Positions 1 to 6,400 of a stretch of 9,159 bases of DNA are shown here, piece by piece. The translations under genes and the position numbers were made by a program. Every line of letters begins with the position of its first letter. Positions within the stretch are counted from its first letter, which is position 1. This stretch comes from an uncultured Ruminococcus sp. (GTDB lineage: Bacteria; Bacillota; Clostridia; Oscillospirales; Ruminococcaceae): contig CALGTT010000373.1 of the NCBI GenBank assembly GCA_937901485.1, forward strand, positions 1-9,159. Reading direction: 5' to 3'. Below the pieces are notes generated by a model that did not search any database, was not told where the DNA came from, and saw only the letters and a list, made by a program, of their open reading frames with translations.

Positions 1-491
1 CTTGCATTTACAGTATTTTCGCCTGCCTTGGCATTTGTCAGACTTGCGTTGTTGTTTTCACCAGCTGCAACAGTCAGCTCAAATGTTGCATTGCCTGCTT
101 CTGCAGGAATGTCTTCACCATCTTCGCCGCCGATTGCCTTCTTGTTGATCGTGATTCGGCTGATGTCGTCCTTGATCACCAGCTTGCCGTTTTCGTCAAC
201 TTCCACTTCGCCTGTGGTAACTGTAGTTGTATCTGCGGTCTTCACAACGCCGTTTTCCACAACGAATGTGAATTCAGTTACTACCTGATAGCCATCCGGT
301 GCCACGGTTTCCTTCAGGACGTATGTGCCGTCAGTCAGACCGGTGATTTCAGTGCTTGCACCTGTGAATGTCAGCACGCCGCTTGCATTTACAGTATTTT
401 CGCCTGCCTTGGCATTTGTCAGACTTGCGTTGTTGTCTTCAGCATCTGCAACAGTCAGCTCAAATTCTGCATTGCCTGCTTCTGCGTCAAT
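1..491 (-). repeat. 381-bp in-frame direct repeat encoding a 127-residue SpaA-like unit
   Basis: Bases 1-110 align with 382-491 without gaps: the first 55 bases are identical and I count 8 differences in all 110. The offset of 381 is divisible by three, so the reading frame is kept. Both copies encode the segment ending NNASLTNAKAGENTVNA, preceded by AEAGNATFELTVAAGE in one and AEAGNAEFELTVADAE in the other. The next unit upstream (about 540-935) is the same domain type but much more diverged. Only part of the second copy is inside the window, so copy number is unknown. Confidence 0.9.
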
Positions 492-3400
492 TGCTGCGCC
501 GTTCATGTCAGTCTTGCTGATTTCAATACCCGGTACCTTTTCCTTATCCATTACAGATACGGAGGATGCGCTGGTTGTGTACTGATTATTTTCGGACTTG
601 GTGGATTCTGTGATAAATCCGCCGGATACTGTGAATGTGATGGTTTCAGAAAGTTTCTGATACCCCTCCGGAGCGGAAGTTTCTGTCAGAGTGTACTCAC
701 CATTGAGTCCCTTGATCTCAACAGCTTCGCCGTTGGTTACCCATGTAATGCTGTTTTCGCCCTTGAGATACTTGCCTGCCTCCAGCTCGCTTGTGTCATT
801 GACTGCTTTATAGCCAATTACCATTACGTTGTCGGAAATAACGCTGCCCTCTGTCGGAGCCAGTACCATTGTTGCATTGGAGAGCGGATCGCCGTCCTCA
901 GTCCACTTGGTAAAGCTGATCGTTGCATCGTTTGTGATGCTGTTGAGGATCATTGCACTGTTTTCAGGTGCTGTGCTGGAAATAACGATACCGCCCGCAG
1001 AATCATAGCCGACAACTGCGGTATAATCTGTTTCGCCGATTTTTACCGGAATCGTTTCGCCGTTCTCAATACGCTTGTACTCATCTTTGGGTTTGCCGTT
1101 CTCTGCAGGTTCGTTGTTCTCAACCACCTCAAAGATGTAGTAGGTTCTGGGAGCGAGATCATCTGCCGGAAGTTCCAGATCAAATGTCAGCTCTGCAGAA
1201 TACTGTCCATCACCCTTGATGTCGGAAATGGTCAGTGTCTGCGGCTCGCCCTGCAGTTCATACTGCGATCCATCGCCGTCCGGTTCTGCGGTATACAGAC
1301 CGAATTTCATTTCAGAAGTTGTGCCTGTTACTGTATTTGCATCATAGCCGCTGACTGCCAGATACTTGGTCAGCTTGATGGATGCAGCCACAGCCTGCGG
1401 TGCTGCTGTTGTGTTCGCAACCGTAACAGCTGCTTCGTTTTCTTCGGGAGTCAGTGTCTTCGGGATGTAGTTGATCACATAAGCTGCGTCCGCTGCATTT
1501 TCATCTGCAATGTCCGTAACTTCCGTGCCGTCCGGATACATAACTGTGTACTTTTCGTCAACCAATGTTCTGTGTTCGATCGGAACACCGCTTTCATTGA
1601 CTTCAAATACAAAGTACTGTCCCTCATCGGGCAGGTCGATGGTTACGGTCTGGTTTGCTGTGACAGAGGTCTTTGTGCCTTCTACGATCTCAAACTTGGT
1701 GATGTCGGTAGAATCTGCATCTTCGGGGAGTGTGAATACTGCAACAGTAAATACTGCATCCGTATCCTCACCGTCATATTCCTTTGTCACATGGATCTGA
1801 TAGGTCTGCTTTTCCTTGTTGGAGATTGCATAGGTGCCGGTGTTGTTTTCTGTTGTGAGTTTCACACCTGCATCACTGGTCACTGCACATACAGTGCCGC
1901 CTGCTGCCTCATAGGTATAGGTCAGCTTGCCGTCAGCTTCGTCAATAGCCGATACCGGATTACCCTGTGCGTCTGTTTCAAGGATGTAATAGGTAATACC
2001 TGCTTCTGTGATGGGGAGGTTGTTGAAGGATACTGTACCCGTGACTGCCACGCCTGCTGCACCGCCCTGCAGTGTGAGGGACTGTACTTCTGCATACGGA
2101 GACTTCACGAACGCATTTCCTTCCTTTGTGAATGCTGCGAAGTAGAAGGTATCCTTTGTGCCGTTCATCACCGGTGTAAAGGTCTTGGTGACTTCCAGAG
2201 CGCCGACCTTGGTTTCGTCGGTGATGTTGACGGTAAGTTTTTCCTCTACCATTGCAGCAAAAATAGATACTGCATCATTTTTCTGATAACTGGAAATTGT
2301 AATTTCGCCTTCACCATTGGCAGTAAATGTTAACTGATTGATTTTATACTCTGTATTTATGCCATTTTCTTGAATCCAGCCATTTTTAAATGACAGAATT
2401 TCCGTTTTACTTCCCTGTGTTACTGTAAAATCACGAGTCTGATCGCAATTGATTGTAATTTCAAAGCCATTCTCTGTGATATTACCGGTCAGATGAACCA
2501 CACCATCATCCGTGATCTTTGCATTCGGTGTGATGTCTGCTTCAATGACATGTTCTGCCCAATCACCATATTTATCATGGTTCTGTCCAGCAGTAACACT
2601 ATAATTAATGGTTTCATTAATATTGTAGAGTGCGTTATTCAGCTCAGCTGTATCATCCACATACTCCACTTTACCATAAGTAACCTTCTGCTCAGGTGTG
2701 GACTTGAGGATATTGCCGTCCACGTCTACTTCAAAGACATAGAGCGTATCCTTTGCCTGAATATTGCTGAACTTGATCATGCCGGTGGTGCCTTTTTCGC
2801 TGCCTGCCAGCTGGATGGACTGCGGTGTGCCGTACATCTTGTAGCCGTCATTGGTCTTTTCAAAGAGTGCAAAATAGAATGTGTTGGTTTCTGTGGAATT
2901 AGAGATATACTTCTTATTCACAATGATTTCGGTATTGGTCTTCTCCACCCATACGCCGACCATCGCCGGTTCGGAGATCATAACTTCACCCGGGCTGATA
3001 CCGGTCTTCGGGTTGGAGGACTGGTATGCATATGCAAAGCTGTTCCATGCCAGGTTGGTATTGCCAGTCTTCTCCACGAATGCCGGAACGATACCGGTGA
3101 ACTTCACCTGTACATAGCCGCCTGCGGGGATTTCATTCTCGCCGAACTCAATACGGAAATTCTTCATGGATTCGCTGTAGTTGCTGTTCCATGTCATCAC
3201 GCCGTTTTCGCCCGTCCAGTCAGCATCAAATTCTGTCAGAACGTCGTTGCCGTCTGCATAAGTGATTTTTACGTTACCGGAAACATCTGTCGGCGTTCCG
3301 GTTGCGTCATAGATCACAACATTGAATGTGGAGGGATCGAGCGTTACGGGGAATACTGAGCCTCTCGGGCCGCCGGATACCAGACCTACGTCACCGATGA

Positions 3401-6400
3401 ACGGCAGACGGTCGATGATCACGAACTGTTCGAGGGGATCTTCCTTCGCATGGTTCTTGACATTGAGCGTGTAGTAAACCTCATCACTCTGGAGTCCCTG
3501 TACAAAATTGTAGGTATCTTCCAGCTGCATCATATCCTTTTCAAAAGGATTTTCCATATTGGTATGCTTTTTGAGGTCGCCGAAGCCCATGTCATTCTTG
3601 GGGGAATTTGCAAGTGTGCTGTCATTCTTGTACTCGATTGTCTTAAAGGATTCTGTTTCCAGACCGCCGATCTGATGGCTTGCGGATGCAGTAATGGTCT
3701 TGTCGCCGATATAGTTGCCGCCAATGACATTATCCTTGGAGAAGCCATCATTGAATACAACTGCAACGTTATTCTTTGCAATCGCTGCATCTGCGATCCA
3801 ATCCGTTACCATTTCGCCGGAATCGGGATCTTCATAGGTTGTTTTCTTTGCAGAGGAGGTCACGAACCTGAGTTCCATGTACTCTTTCTCTGCAAGTGTT
3901 ACATCAAATACAAATTCCAGCTCACCGGTTGCAGGGCCTGTAATATCTTCGCCGTTCTGCTTGGGAATAAGGTAGTCCTTTCTGTCAGGATCTGCCTTGC
4001 CATCAGCCGTATAGACCTGATAGAATGCTGTCCGGTCGCCGTAGGATGCGCCGCCTGCCATGCCGGTTTCCATCTGACCGTAGTAGGTATAGCCGTTTTC
4101 GATGGTTTCCTTGATGGTAAAGCCGTTCATCGGGAGGATCTTGCCAGCATTTTCTGCGGAATACGCATCATTGCTGTTGCGGATGGTGATCTTCCACTCC
4201 ACGCCGTTTGCGGAATAATATTCCTGCTTTGCTTCATCGTAGAATACTTCTACATAATCCACGGAGTCACCGGACTTGGTAACGCCGGGGGCGATGGAGC
4301 TTTCGTAGAACTTGAGTGTTGCAGTGCAGGAGTCCGTCTGTGTGATAGTACCCTGCAGAACACTGCCGTAGTTCTCATACATTGTTGCCTGTGCGGTGTT
4401 ATCAAACTCAAAGTTGATGGTTGCGCCGCCGTCAACTGCATTGACGATATCATTGATTTTGTTATTTGACATCTTCAATGTATACAGAACAAGAATCGCA
4501 GGGCGATCATCATTTACTGGAAGTGCAGTATTACTGATGATAAAAGAATAGCTTCCGTCTGCGTTGATCACTGTCTGAACATTTTCTGACGGAATATCAC
4601 CAGGAGTTGTGTGATTTGTAGTTGCAGTTAATTTTTCACTGCCATCTTCATATTTATAAATTTTGTATGCTTTCACTCCTGCTTCTTCATCAAGTTCAAA
4701 TCCTTCCGGAACAATATCATTGATGACATAAGTGATTTCTTCTCCATATTCTGTTTTAACTGAATCATTGGACTTGTAATTGACAATCGCTGCATAGTAC
4801 TGATAACGTTCGGCAGATAGTGCATTCTTTAATGCCTCAGTTTCCTTCGGAAATCCGGTAACACTTTTTGTCGGAGAACCCGTTATCCATGAAAATACAC
4901 CACCATAGTTGGTATTTGCACTTTCCGTCACAAAGCCCTTACGCATGATAGGAGCTGAGTTTGCGAATACTACAGTATCTTTAAAGTAAGAAGCCGCATC
5001 CGCTTCACCGGAATGATTCACATAAACTGTGTTATCACCAACAAGAAACGGATTATCACTGATGTTAGTGATATTCGGAGTGGTCACCTCATAAGAAAGG
5101 ACCAGTTTCTGATTAACAGGAAGAACAACCCCATCCGAGGTAATATTCAATTTAAAATTACCATCCTGATGTTCAACGATGGAGTAAGACATCTCAGCAG
5201 TATACGCATCATTTTTCACGCCTGCTGCTGTGATCTTATCACCGGAACTCAGCACTGAGCCAGCAGGAGCTTTTGCAATCGTAATTGCAAAATTATCATC
5301 CGGAATATACTTATTATATGATGTAGCAGTAAAAACATCATAAACATTCAGCATATTCCAATCCTTACCGGAGGTATTGGTAATCTCCACATAAAAGGTC
5401 AGTGTATTACCTGCGCCGATGCTTCCTTTTTCCTTATCAATCACACCTGCATCCATGATACTCGGCACATTCGTCAGACTGCCGTCCACCTTTGCAAACT
5501 TGTCAACCTTCATTGCATTCTTGTCAACGATGGATACAGGTGCTGTTTTCTTATCACTCTCTTTTCCCCGAACGGTAACAAAACCTGTATTTTTGAAGCT
5601 TGTTGCAGCATAATCCGCCAGAGAACCCGTTGTATAGGTCAGTGTCAGGATCGCCTGCTTTGTAACCGCACCTGTATGGACATAGGTCAGTGTATTGCCG
5701 CTTACAGTGTAGTCACTTGCAGAAAGTGTGACTGCATCTTTTGCTTCATCCGTCTTGATGGATACGGATGTCAGATTCAGTGCGCCTTCCGGCAGATCTG
5801 CCGGAAGTTCGTCTGTGAACGTGATCGGGAATACTGCTGTACCCAGCTGATTTGTACCCTTATAAGTCAGGGTATAGGTCAGAGTTTCGCCGCCGTTGAT
5901 GTCGATCGCGGAAGGCGATGCGGACTTTTCAAAAGCACCCATCTCGAATTCCTGTGCCGGAATAATTGCTGTGGCACTTCCGGTTACCGCTGCATCCATG
6001 CCCTCATTCTGGTAGGAATAACCTGCGGTATTGGAAAGTGTCGCATCCTGAGATTTCTCGATGCCGCCGAAGATCTTGATCTTCACGGTCTGTCCGGGAT
6101 CGAGCTTTGTGATGGCAGAAGTGATCGCCGTCCATTCCGATGCGTCAGTCCATGTTTCACCGCCGTCCGTACTGTACTTGTACGTTACACCGGTAAATGC
6201 AGTGCTGTCGATTTCATCTGTGAGCTTGAAATTCTCCGCTGCAATCGTACCAGAGTTGGTCGCAGTGATCTCGAACAGCTCCTGCGAAGCAGTGTTCTGT
6301 CCCTTAATGTAGTTCGGCAGGGATGCCGTCTTTGTAAAGCCGATGTTCACACTGCCGGGATATACGGGCAGAGATGCTGTCGGATTAGACGGATCCTGGT

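Larger units (their letters stand above)
1..2930 (-). other. C-terminal array of Cna_B/SpaA-like domains (residue ~1910 to window edge)
   Basis: At least seven units are visible. Four are FctA/Cna_B-like with a first-strand Lys (IIVNKKYI, LEVTKTFT, IHVTKEYD, IKLTKYLA), a central Glu strand (LYVFEVDVDGN, TYYILETDAQGN, YFVFEVNESG, TYYIFEVVEN) and a last-strand Asn (LTVNITDE, YAISNKEK, AYVINYIP, AMILNSIT). The three at the end are SpaA-like: ISFTKWTEDG to VSVMDKEK, IEISKTDMNG to LVIKDDIS, and ITINKKAIGG, which runs off the edge. These are the Lys, Glu and Asn/Asp positions used for intramolecular isopeptide bonds in Cna_B domains. Such bonds would make the stalk resistant to force and protease; that is inferred, not seen. 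Confidence 0.75.

Noticed and set aside
1..491. CRISPR-like or transposon-like direct repeat
   Set aside because: The repeat keeps the reading frame, encodes a SpaA-like domain and has a period of 381 bp, so it is a protein-domain repeat. No short repeat-spacer array, insertion-sequence ends or transposase was seen anywhere in the window.
2493..4469. Two further long plus-strand frames (2493-3359 and 3450-4469)
   Set aside because: Same signs of being antisense shadows: Cys-rich, low-complexity translation, no domain, no promoter or ribosome site, and complete overlap with coherent Ig-like domains on the minus strand.
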